64,000 bases of DNA from positions 2,852,001-2,916,000 of the forward strand of contig NZ_CP133018.1 in assembly GCF_030866785.1 (NCBI RefSeq). The letters run 5' to 3'. This stretch comes from Agromyces protaetiae. Lineage in GTDB: Bacteria; Actinomycetota; Actinomycetes; Actinomycetales; Microbacteriaceae. Shown piece by piece: positions 46,763 to 54,411 of the stretch. Under the pieces are notes generated by a model. The model had not been told where the DNA came from. It worked only from the letters and a program-made list of their open reading frames with translations, and ran no database searches. Position 1 is the stretch's first letter. Every line of letters starts with the position of its first letter. Both the position numbers and the translations under genes were made by a program.

Positions 46763-47710
46763 GTGAGCGACGACCTGCGATTCGTGATGAGCCTCGTCGG
46801 TGAGGTGGCCCACATCGACACCTTGCGGCGCTTCGGCTTGCCGGACGCGGTGTGGCGCAGTGCCGTGCGGGATGGCCGGATCCGCCGACTCCGACGCGGT
46901 TGGTACGCGTCGCCCGCCGCGGATCGCGACCAGTGCCACGCCGTGCGTGTGCATGCCCGCATCGGCTGCGTCTCGGCATTGGCGAGGTTCGGTGTCTGGT
47001 CCGGCGAGACGTCCGCGCTCCACCTGCAGGTCGCTCGACACGCCGCGCGTCTGCGCCCGGAGGCACCCCCGGAGCGAAACGAGGCGAGCCAGGTCTGGCA
47101 CCCCAAGGTCCCCGACCGGCTCCGCCGAGAGCTCCGCGTGTCGACGCGTTCGTCGCCGGTGGTGCACTGGCGTAACGACGCCGACCCCGTCAACGCTCTG
47201 GACTGGCTGGTCTCTGCACGCTCAGCGCTCACGGAGGCAATCCGCTGTCTCGACGCCGAGCATGCCCAAGCGGCCGTCGATTCGATGATCGCCGAACGGG
47301 TGCTCAGCCGGCGCGAGGTCGACCGCATCGTCGCGGCCGCCCCGAGCCGTGCCGGCGTTCGGGTCGACGAGTTCTGCAGCCTCCTCGAATCGGGCGCGGA
47401 ATCGCTGTTCGTCCGACGACTCCTGCGGGCCGGCTATGTCGTGCGACCGCAGTTCGAGCTCGCGGGGCACGGCCGCTTCGACGGAATGATCGAGGGCTGC
47501 GTGCTCTATGAGGTCGACGGGTGGGCGCATCATCGCTCCCACGAACGGTTCTACGGGGACCGCGACCGCACGCTGGTCGCGCAGTCGTTCGGCGTGCCCG
47601 TGATTCGGGTGTCTGCGCAGCACGTCCTCCGTGATTGGCCGACGGTGGCGGCCGCCGTCGCGCGTACCGTCGCCGACGCCCGCGCCGTGCGCGCCACCCG
47701 TTCACGCTGA
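46763..47710 (+). CDS. AbiEi-type N-terminal domain plus DUF559-like PD-(D/E)xK protein
   Basis: 315 aa from GTG 46763 (GAGAGG upstream). N-terminal winged helix as in type IV antitoxin AbiEi (HIDTLRRFGLPDAVWRSAVRDGRIRRLRRGWY), C-terminal Vsr/DUF559-like nuclease fold: ESLFVRRLLRAGYVVRPQFELAGHGRFDGMI, VLYEVDGWAHH, DRDRTLVAQSFGVPVIRV. This fused form is common in actinobacteria and of unknown function. No AbiEii toxin follows. Flanked on both sides by doublets of the 71-bp element. Confidence 0.82.
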   Translation: MSDDLRFVMSLVGEVAHIDTLRRFGLPDAVWRSAVRDGRIRRLRRGWYASPAADRDQCHAVRVHARIGCVSALARFGVWSGETSALHLQVARHAARLRPEAPPERNEASQVWHPKVPDRLRRELRVSTRSSPVVHWRNDADPVNALDWLVSARSALTEAIRCLDAEHAQAAVDSMIAERVLSRREVDRIVAAAPSRAGVRVDEFCSLLESGAESLFVRRLLRAGYVVRPQFELAGHGRFDGMIEGCVLYEVDGWAHHRSHERFYGDRDRTLVAQSFGVPVIRVSAQHVLRDWPTVAAAVARTVADARAVRATRSR

Positions 47711-47792
47711 CACGGCCCGGCCCCTCCCTCGCGACACGCCTCGTCGTGCCCGCGATTGCATCGTGTCGCTCTCGAATGCGTCGTGTTCCTTG

Positions 47793-47863
47793 CTCAGGAA
47801 TCGCGGGGGCATCGGCGGCGTGTCGGCGGACGACACGCCGCACGCACGCCGGATCTTCCTGAG
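47793..47863. repeat. 71-bp double-palindrome element, copy 7
   Basis: Arms CCTTGCTCAGGAA/TTCCTGAGCAA; inner stem CGGCGTGTCG-GCGGA-CGACACGCCG. Confidence 0.95.
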
Positions 47864-47934
47864 CAACGAATCAGGGCGCGGGCGAGGCGCAGCCGGCACG
47901 GCCTTCGGCACGGAACCAACTGCGCGCTTCCTTG

Positions 47935-48005
47935 CTCAGGAAACGCGGGGGCATCGGCGGCGTGTCGGCGGACGACACGCCGCACGCGCGCCGGATCTTC
48001 CTGAG
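47935..48005. repeat. 71-bp double-palindrome element, copy 8
   Basis: Nearly identical to copy 7 and begins exactly 142 bp (twice 71) after it. The bases between (47864-47934) show no gene. Confidence 0.95.
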
Positions 48006-48084
48006 CACGAGACTCGGGCGAGCGCGCGGCGGCTGAGCGGCGAGTGGCAGTCACGGCGAGCGGATGCCTCGTGGCCCGCGCAGC

Positions 48085-48118
48085 ACGAAGGCCGGCCCCG
48101 TCGGGGGCCGGCCTTCGT
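48085..48118 (-). terminator. Terminator of the efflux gene
   Basis: ACGAAGGCCGGCCCC-GTC-GGGGGCCGGCCTTCGT, close copy of the cold-shock terminator including the CGCGCAGC flank. Confidence 0.8.
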
Positions 48119-48144
48119 CGGGTCCGCCGGGCGTCTCGCGGTAC

Positions 48145-49431
48145 TCAGTCGGTGAGCGGCGGCACCGAGCGCGGACGCACGAGCGCCCACAGGGCGGTGA
48201 TCGCGACGATCGACGCGAGCACCTGGACGAACGCCATGGGCACGGCGCTGCCGACGCCGAGCATGCCGATGAGCGGCGAGATCACGCCGGCCAGGCCGAA
48301 GTTCATCGCACCGAGCAGCGACGCGGCGGTGCCGGCCTCGGCGCCGTGGTGCGCGAGCGCGAGCACCTGCACAGCCGGGAACGAGAACCCGCACGCGAGG
48401 ATGTAGAACCACAGCGGGATCGCGGTGCCCCAGAACCCGGCGCCCGACGAGTCGAGCAGCATGATGGTCACGGCCATGGCCAGGTGCACGAGCGTGGTCG
48501 CCGCGAGGATCCACTGCGGCGGCACCGGGCCGCGCATGAGCCGCGAACTGGTCTGCACGCCGATGATGACGCCGACCGAGTTCACCGCGAACAGGATGCC
48601 GTACTCTTGCGCGCTGAACGCGTACACCTCCTGGAACAGGAACGACGACGTCGACAGGTAGCCGAACAGCCCGGTGAACGTCATGCCGCCGACGATCGCG
48701 GCGCCGAGGTACACGCGGTCGCGGAACAGTGCCCGATAGCGGTCGCGCATGGTCGAGTGGCCGGCGACGTGCCGCTTCGAGGCCGGCAGGGTCTCGACGA
48801 TGAACAGCGTGACGGCGACGACGACGACCAGGCCGTAGGCGCCGAGCACCCAGAACACGCCGCGCCAGTCCATGATGCCGAGCAGCTGCGAGCCGATCAC
48901 GGGCGCGAGCACGGGCGCGAGGCCGTTGACCAGCGCGAGGCGCGAGAGCATGCGTACGAGCGGCTTGCCGCCGAACAGGTCGCGCACCATGGCCATCGCC
49001 ACGACACCGCCAGCGGCCGCGCCGAAGCCCTGCAGCAGACGGAACACGAGGAGCCAGGTGATGTCGGGCGCGAACACGACGCCGACGGACGCGGCGATGT
49101 GCAGGATGGTCGACAGAATGAGCGGCAGCTTGCGGCCGACCTTGTCGCTCCAGGGGCCGACGATGAGCTGGCCCAGGCCGAACCCGATCATGGTCCCCGT
49201 GAGGGTCAGCTGCACCGCCGAGGCGGAGACGCCGAGGTCGTCCTGCAGTGCGGGGAACGCCGGCAGGTAGAGGTCGATCGTGAACGGCCCCAGCGCGGTC
49301 AGCGCGCCGAGCACGAGCACGTAGACGAGTCGCTGCCTGCGGCTGAGCGCGTCGCCCGGGTGCGCGGGCACGACCGGGGTCGAGCGGGTGTCGTCGGGAC
49401 GGATGATCGGGATGGAGCTGGTGATGGACAC
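48145..49431 (-). CDS. Bcr/CflA-family MFS drug efflux transporter
   Basis: 428 aa, 12 predicted helices. LGALTALGPFTIDLYLPAFPALQDDLGVSASAVQLTLTGTMIGFGLGQLIVGPWSDKVGRKLPL is the Bcr/CflA opening including motif A (GPWSDKVGRK). Proton-coupled export of drugs such as chloramphenicol, bicyclomycin or sulfonamides in relatives. GTG 49431 with AGGAAA upstream. A 150-nt leader with hairpin GGCGACGCC/GGCGTCGCC (49506-49530) and a palindromic operator candidate precede it. Confidence 0.92.
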   Translation of the reverse strand: MSITSSIPIIRPDDTRSTPVVPAHPGDALSRRQRLVYVLVLGALTALGPFTIDLYLPAFPALQDDLGVSASAVQLTLTGTMIGFGLGQLIVGPWSDKVGRKLPLILSTILHIAASVGVVFAPDITWLLVFRLLQGFGAAAGGVVAMAMVRDLFGGKPLVRMLSRLALVNGLAPVLAPVIGSQLLGIMDWRGVFWVLGAYGLVVVVAVTLFIVETLPASKRHVAGHSTMRDRYRALFRDRVYLGAAIVGGMTFTGLFGYLSTSSFLFQEVYAFSAQEYGILFAVNSVGVIIGVQTSSRLMRGPVPPQWILAATTLVHLAMAVTIMLLDSSGAGFWGTAIPLWFYILACGFSFPAVQVLALAHHGAEAGTAASLLGAMNFGLAGVISPLIGMLGVGSAVPMAFVQVLASIVAITALWALVRPRSVPPLTD

Positions 49432-49564
49432 GAGGATTTCCTGTTGCGAGGGCGAGGCGGACAGCGGATGCGGCGCACAACTCCGGACGCCGTGGAACGA
49501 AAACCGGCGACGCCCGGACTCGGCGTCGCCGTGGATCGAGCGCGGCCAGCTGGGGTCGCGGGTC

Positions 49565-49593
49565 TCGAATCGATTCGACTAGCGCCAAGTCTA
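49565..49593 (-). promoter_or_regulatory. Promoter and operator candidate of the efflux gene
   Basis: Minus-strand -10 TAGACT (49588-49593) is followed by the perfect 14-bp palindrome TCGAATCGATTCGA (49565-49578) at about +3 to +16, where a repressor would block initiation. No adjacent TetR/MarR gene is seen. Confidence 0.55.
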
Positions 49594-49597
49594 CCCG

Positions 49598-49630
49598 GGT
49601 CGCGGGGGCGCATCGCAAGCCCCCGCGACC
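49598..49630 (-). terminator. Hairpin between the ROK gene and the efflux promoter
   Basis: GGTCGCGGGGGC and GCCCCCGCGACC, 12-bp perfect stem with a 9-nt loop, directly upstream of the efflux -10; likely ends transcription from the ROK gene. Confidence 0.65.
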
Positions 49631-49678
49631 TCCCCGCCGCGATTCGCGCATCGCGGCCGGCGCACGGCAGCTCACACT

Positions 49679-49762
49679 CAGCCGGCTCCGCGCACCAACT
49701 CACGCCCAGCCGGCTCCGCGCCCCAACTCACGCCCAGCCGGCTCCGCGCCCCGACTCACGCC
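49679..49762. repeat. 28-bp tandem repeat, three copies
   Basis: Units at 49679, 49707 and 49735, each beginning CAGCCGGCTCCGCGC, with one or two changes. The remaining bases to 49896 contain further scattered CCGGCTCCGCG words but no gene. Confidence 0.9.
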
Positions 49763-49896
49763 CCGCAAACTCCAACCGGCTCCGCGCGGCACCAACGCCA
49801 CGGAGCCGGCACGCGCGTGCCGGTGCCGCCGGCCGCGCAGCGGTCTCGCACTGCGGGCCGGACCGGCCTGGCCGCGCTCCGCCCTCGATGCTGCGG

Positions 49897-51072
49897 TCAG
49901 GAGGCCGAGGCGAGCGGATCCGCCAGCAGCCCGGCGAACGCGGCCTCGGCCGCACCGATGAGCAGTCGATCCTCGCCGAGCGCGGCGACGCGGAGCTCGA
50001 CGGCTTCGGCGGCGGCCGGCATCGCCTGCGCCGCGAGGGCGTCGCGAAGCGCGTCGAGGTCGTGCTCGGCCAGCGTGGCGAGGAAGCCGCCGAGGATGAT
50101 CAGGGCCGGGTTCAGCACGTTCACGGCGTTCGCGAGCGCGGTGCCGAGGATGCGCCGCTGGCGCGCGAGCTCGGCCGCGACCTCCGGCCGGTCGCCCGCC
50201 GCGGCGAGCGCGGCCGCGAGCGTCGGCTCGTCGGCGGAGGACATCCCGGCGATCTCGAGCAGGCGGGCGCGGCTGACCTCGTCCTCGAGCACGCCCCCGG
50301 GTGCACGCCGGTCGCCGGCCGCATCGATGCCCGGCCGATTCTGCCCGAACTCCCCCGCATATCCGCCGACGCCGCCGACCGGGCGCCCGTGCACGATGAG
50401 CCCGCCGCCGATGCCGCTCGCGCCGCCATTGAGGTACACGAGATCGTCGACGCCGCGGCCGGCGCCGAACAGGTGCTCGGCGGCGGCACCCAGGCTCGCA
50501 TCGTTATCGACCGCGACCGGCAGCCCGATGGCCTGTTCGACCAGGGCCCTGAGCGGGGCATCCGCCCATTCCAGGTGCGGTGCGAACCGCACCAACCCGT
50601 CTGACGCGCGCACGAGGCCGGGCACCGCGAGCCCGACGGCGACGACGTTGGCGGACGCGATCGCACCTCGGCGCCAGCGAGTGAGGGTTGCGGCGACGAG
50701 CCGCGCGGTCTCGTCCGGGGTGACGAGACGGTCCATCTCGATGCGCTCGCGGACCGCGATGCGGCCGTTCAGCCCGACGGCGGCGATCGTGACGGCGTCG
50801 ACCTCGGGGTTGACGGCGATCGCGAGCACGTCGGCGCGCGCGGCGACGACCGGCGACGGGCGGCCGACCCGGTTCGTCGGGTCCGGCGCCCGTTCTTCAA
50901 CGAGCCCGAGCCCGATGAGCTCGCCCGCGAGGGCGCCGACCGTCGATCGGTTGAGTCCGGTGGCGGCCGTGAGTCGCGCTCGGGACTGCGGCCCTTCGAG
51001 GTGCACGAGCCCGAGGAGTTTCGAGAGGTTTCGACGGTGTACGCCATCGAACGTGCCGGGCCGGTCAGTCAC
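49897..51072 (-). CDS. ROK-family transcriptional repressor (XylR-like)
   Basis: 391 aa. N-terminal winged HTH (VHRRNLSKLLGLVHLEGPQSRARLTAATGLNRSTVGAL), ROK kinase-like domain (VVAVGLAVPGLV, VDNDASLGAAAEHLFG, LNGGASGIGGGLIVHG). The zinc Cys cluster of ROK proteins after GYAGEFG is absent (NRPGIDAAGDRRAPGGVLEDE), common in regulators that no longer phosphorylate sugar. GTG 51072. Divergent from the sugar ABC operon, so it probably controls it, sensing xylose or a xyloside (inference). Confidence 0.9.
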   Translation of the reverse strand: MTDRPGTFDGVHRRNLSKLLGLVHLEGPQSRARLTAATGLNRSTVGALAGELIGLGLVEERAPDPTNRVGRPSPVVAARADVLAIAVNPEVDAVTIAAVGLNGRIAVRERIEMDRLVTPDETARLVAATLTRWRRGAIASANVVAVGLAVPGLVRASDGLVRFAPHLEWADAPLRALVEQAIGLPVAVDNDASLGAAAEHLFGAGRGVDDLVYLNGGASGIGGGLIVHGRPVGGVGGYAGEFGQNRPGIDAAGDRRAPGGVLEDEVSRARLLEIAGMSSADEPTLAAALAAAGDRPEVAAELARQRRILGTALANAVNVLNPALIILGGFLATLAEHDLDALRDALAAQAMPAAAEAVELRVAALGEDRLLIGAAEAAFAGLLADPLASAS

Positions 51073-51118
51073 GGGACCACTCTAGGGTGGCGCGGTCGGG
51101 AGGGGTCGGATGCCACGC

Positions 51119-51161
51119 TGGATTTGTTGTTATTGACGGCAAATCCATCGCCCGTTAGAGT
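51119..51161 (+). promoter_or_regulatory. Promoter and operator of the sugar ABC operon
   Basis: -35 TTGACG (51133) and -10 TAGAGT (51156) with a 17-bp spacer. An 8-bp inverted repeat TGGATTTG / CAAATCCA (51119-51147) brackets the -35, the natural place for the divergent ROK repressor. Confidence 0.65.
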
Positions 51162-51179
51162 TCGAGGCGTCCAGATCAC

Positions 51180-51199
51180 TTTCGACGATGCGGTCGAAA
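51180..51199 (+). promoter_or_regulatory. Second inverted repeat in the sugar ABC leader
   Basis: TTTCGAC-N6-GTCGAAA, about 15 nt after the predicted transcription start; resembles the LacI-site candidate at 57973-57995 (TTTCGGA...TCCGAAA) but with one base less spacing. Confidence 0.45.
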
Positions 51200-51217
51200 C
51201 TTTCGAGAGGTTCAGCG

Positions 51218-52537
51218 ATGAACGGTTCAAGGATGAACAGACGCAGCACCCGACTCGTCACCCTCGCCGCCGCGACCGGTCTCGCGGTCGCAGCCCTCAC
51301 GGGCTGTACGGCGGGCGACGGCGGCGACAGCGACGGCACCACGATCGTGTGGTGGCACAACGGCACCGGCGAGCCGCTGCTCGGCCTATGGGAGGACGTG
51401 GCCGCCGAGTTCGAGGAGGCGAACCCCGGTGTGACCGTCGAGGTGCAGGCGTACCAGAACGAAGAGCTGCAGCGCACACTCATCCCGAACGCGCTGCGCA
51501 GCGGCAGCGGCGTCGACCTCTACCAGTCCTGGGGCGCCGGCGAGCTCGCGGCGCAGGTCGAGGCCGGCTACGTCATGGACCTCACCGACGACGTGCAGGC
51601 CGAGGTCGACGCGCTCGGCGCCGTCGTCGCGCCCTGGCAGATCGACGGCCAGACGTACGGACTGCCGTACAACTTCGGCATCGAGGGCTTCTGGTACAAC
51701 GAAGACCTCTTCGCCCAGGCGGGCATCACCTCGACGCCGACGACGCTCGACGAGCTCACGACCGCGATCGAGCAGCTGAAGGCCGCGGGCATCACGCCGA
51801 TCGCGGTCGGCGCCGGCGATAAGTGGCCCGCCGCCCACTACTGGTACAACTTCGCACTCAAGTCGTGCTCGCCCGAAGTGCTCCAGGAAGCGCAGAAGGA
51901 CCTCGTCTTCGATGACGAGTGCTTCGTGCAGGCGGGCGAGCTGCTGCAGGAGTTCATCGCCTCCGATCCGTTCCAGGACGGCTTCCTCGCGACGACGGCG
52001 CAGCAGGGTGCGGGATCGTCCGCTGGCATGCTCGCGACCGGCCAGGCCGCGATGGAGCTCATGGGCCACTGGAACCCCGGCGTCATGGGCGGCATCCTGC
52101 AGGAGGAGACCGGCGATGAGAACGCGACGCCGCCGGAGTTCCTCGGCTGGTTCAACTTCCCGGGCATCGAGGGCACGGCAGGCGACCCGACCGCCGCGCT
52201 CGGCGGCGGCGACGGCTTCTCCTGTGCGGCATGGGCCCCGCCGGAGTGCGTCGATCTGCTGAAGTACATCACGAGCGAGGCCGTGCAGACCCGCTTCGGC
52301 GAGGTCGGTGCGGGTGTGCCGGTGACGCCGGGCTCGGAGGCGGGCCTCGCCGACGAGAACCTGCAGACGGTGCTCGAGGGACTGCGCTCGGCCTCGTACG
52401 TGCAGCTCTGGCTCGACACCGCCTACGGGCCGACGGTCGGCGGCGCGATGAACGACGGCATCGTCTCGCTCTTCGGCGGCCAGGGCACACCCGAGGACGT
52501 GGTGACCGGTATGCGGGACGCCGCGGGAACGCTCTGA
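51218..52537 (+). CDS. Sugar ABC transporter substrate-binding lipoprotein
   Basis: 439 aa. Signal peptide with lipobox ALTGC (Cys30), then the extracellular solute-binding family 1 fold (TIVWWHNGTGEPLL, DLYQSWGAGELA, YGLPYNFGIEGFWYN). Probable ligand xylose oligomers, xylobiose or xylosides from the neighbouring GH3 and xylAB genes (inference). ATG 51218 with GAGAGG upstream; ATG 51233 is an alternative. Confidence 0.9.
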   Translation: MNGSRMNRRSTRLVTLAAATGLAVAALTGCTAGDGGDSDGTTIVWWHNGTGEPLLGLWEDVAAEFEEANPGVTVEVQAYQNEELQRTLIPNALRSGSGVDLYQSWGAGELAAQVEAGYVMDLTDDVQAEVDALGAVVAPWQIDGQTYGLPYNFGIEGFWYNEDLFAQAGITSTPTTLDELTTAIEQLKAAGITPIAVGAGDKWPAAHYWYNFALKSCSPEVLQEAQKDLVFDDECFVQAGELLQEFIASDPFQDGFLATTAQQGAGSSAGMLATGQAAMELMGHWNPGVMGGILQEETGDENATPPEFLGWFNFPGIEGTAGDPTAALGGGDGFSCAAWAPPECVDLLKYITSEAVQTRFGEVGAGVPVTPGSEAGLADENLQTVLEGLRSASYVQLWLDTAYGPTVGGAMNDGIVSLFGGQGTPEDVVTGMRDAAGTL

Positions 52538-52544
52538 TCGCACC

Positions 52545-53528
52545 ATGACCACCAGCACCATATCGGCCGAGCCCGCGGCGCCCGCGGGCTCGGCCCCCGG
52601 TGGGGCCGCGCCGGCGCCCGTGCGGCGCCGGCGCGGTCCGCGCACGAGCACGCTCTTCGTCTGGGCCTTCGCGGGCCCCGCCCTGCTCGTCTACGTCGGC
52701 TTCGTGCTCGTCCCCGTCGGGCTCGCGGCCGTGTACAGCCTCTTCAACTGGAACGGGCTCGGCCCGCTCGAACGATTCATCGGGTTCGACAACTACGTCC
52801 GCGCGCTCGGCGACCCGGTCTTCCTCGGCGCGATCGTGCACAACCTCGGCATCGTCGGGCTCTCGCTCGTCATCCAGGGCCCGCTCGCGATCGGCATCGC
52901 GTTGCTGCTGAACCGGCCGCTGCGCGGCCGCACGGCCATCCGCACATTGATCTTCGTGCCGTACGTGCTGAGCGAGGTCGTGGCCGCGCTCGCCTTCAAG
53001 CTCATGCTGCCGCCCGACGGCCCCTTCGACACGTTCCTGGCCGCGCTCGGCTGGACCGGCGACACGCCCCAGTGGCTCGCCGACCCGGACATCGCGTTCT
53101 GGACGCTCTTCGCCGTGCTCACCTGGAAGTACGTCGGCTTCGCCATCATCCTCATGCTCGCGGGACTCCAGGGCGTGCCCGAGGAGCTGTTCGAGGCGGC
53201 GCAGATCGACGGCGCGAGCTGGTGGCAGATCCAGCGGTACATCACGCTGCCGCTGCTCGGCCCGACGATCCGCATCTGGGCCTTCCTGTCGATCATCGGC
53301 TCGTTGCAGCTGTTCGACATGGTGTGGGTGCTCACAGGCGGCGGGCCGCTCAACTCGACCACGACGATGGCGACCTACATGGTGCAGTTCGGCTTCCAGC
53401 GGTCACAGCTCGGGTTCGGCAGCGCCGTCGCCGTGATCCTCTTCATCATCTCGCTGGTGATCGCGCTCGCGTACCAGCGCTTCGTCCTCCGCCGCGATCT
53501 CGCGGGCGCGATCACGAGAGGCGGCTGA
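52545..53528 (+). CDS. Sugar ABC transporter permease (MalF type)
   Basis: 327 aa, Pro/Ala-rich N-terminus then six helices and the EAA loop LFEAAQIDGASWWQIQRYITLPLLGPT. Follows the binding protein by 7 bp. Confidence 0.92.
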   Translation: MTTSTISAEPAAPAGSAPGGAAPAPVRRRRGPRTSTLFVWAFAGPALLVYVGFVLVPVGLAAVYSLFNWNGLGPLERFIGFDNYVRALGDPVFLGAIVHNLGIVGLSLVIQGPLAIGIALLLNRPLRGRTAIRTLIFVPYVLSEVVAALAFKLMLPPDGPFDTFLAALGWTGDTPQWLADPDIAFWTLFAVLTWKYVGFAIILMLAGLQGVPEELFEAAQIDGASWWQIQRYITLPLLGPTIRIWAFLSIIGSLQLFDMVWVLTGGGPLNSTTTMATYMVQFGFQRSQLGFGSAVAVILFIISLVIALAYQRFVLRRDLAGAITRGG

Positions 53529-53529
53529 C

Positions 53530-54411
53530 ATGACCGCGACCATGTCCCTCACCACACGGCGAGCGCCCAGGCGCGCACGCGGCGCCGGTCAGCGCATCGA
53601 CTGGGGCACCCCGCTCGTGTACCTCGTCGCGCTCGTCGCGGTCGCGATCACGATCGCGCCGGTCGCCTACGTGGTGATCAACGGGTTCCGCACGACCGCG
53701 CAGATCAACCGGGACCCGAGCGGATGGCCCGATCCGTGGGTGCTCGACAAGTACGCGGACGTGTTGACGTCGAGCACCTTCTGGGTGCAGTTCATGAACA
53801 GCACGATCGTCGCGGTCGCGACGACGACCGCGGTCGTGATCGTGGGCGTCATGGCGGCCTTCGTCATCGCGCGCTATGCGTTCCGCGGGCGCGACGCGCT
53901 GTTCGCGCTGTTCGTGGCCGGCCTGCTCTTCCCGCTCACGGTCGCCGTCGTGCCCCTCTACACGATGCTGAAGTCCATCGGCCTGCTCGGCACCCTCGCG
54001 GGCGTCATCATCCCGCAGGTCGCGTTCGCGCTGCCGACCACGATCATCATCCTCGTGCCCTTCCTGCGGGCCATCCCGGCCGAGCTCGAAGACGCCGCGA
54101 CCATCGACGGCGCCGGCCGGTTCGGCTTCTTCTGGCGCATCCTCGTGCCGCTGTCGGGGCCGGGCCTCGTGACCGTGGGCGTGCTCGCCTTCGTCGCGAG
54201 CTGGAACGCCTACCTGCTGCCGCTGCTCATGCTCGGCAACCCGGCGACCGCGACCCTGCCGGTCGGCGTGCAGTACTACTCGACCGCGTACTCGCAGGAC
54301 ACCGCGGGCGTGCTCGCCTTCACGTCGGTCGCGATGCTGCCGGCCCTGCTCTTCTTCACCCTCGCCCAGCGACGCATCGTCGGGGGCCTCACCGGAGCCG
54401 TCAAGGGATGA
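53530..54411 (+). CDS. Sugar ABC transporter permease (MalG type)
   Basis: 293 aa, six helices with EAA loop LEDAATIDGAGRFGFFWRILVPLSGPG. Begins 1 nt after the first permease. No ATPase gene follows; a shared MsmK-type ATPase elsewhere is expected for this class. Confidence 0.92.
   Translation: MTATMSLTTRRAPRRARGAGQRIDWGTPLVYLVALVAVAITIAPVAYVVINGFRTTAQINRDPSGWPDPWVLDKYADVLTSSTFWVQFMNSTIVAVATTTAVVIVGVMAAFVIARYAFRGRDALFALFVAGLLFPLTVAVVPLYTMLKSIGLLGTLAGVIIPQVAFALPTTIIILVPFLRAIPAELEDAATIDGAGRFGFFWRILVPLSGPGLVTVGVLAFVASWNAYLLPLLMLGNPATATLPVGVQYYSTAYSQDTAGVLAFTSVAMLPALLFFTLAQRRIVGGLTGAVKG

Noticed and set aside
46763..47710. A complete AbiE toxin-antitoxin system
   Set aside because: No nucleotidyltransferase (AbiEii) gene follows; only the AbiEi-like N-terminal domain fused to a nuclease-like fold is present.
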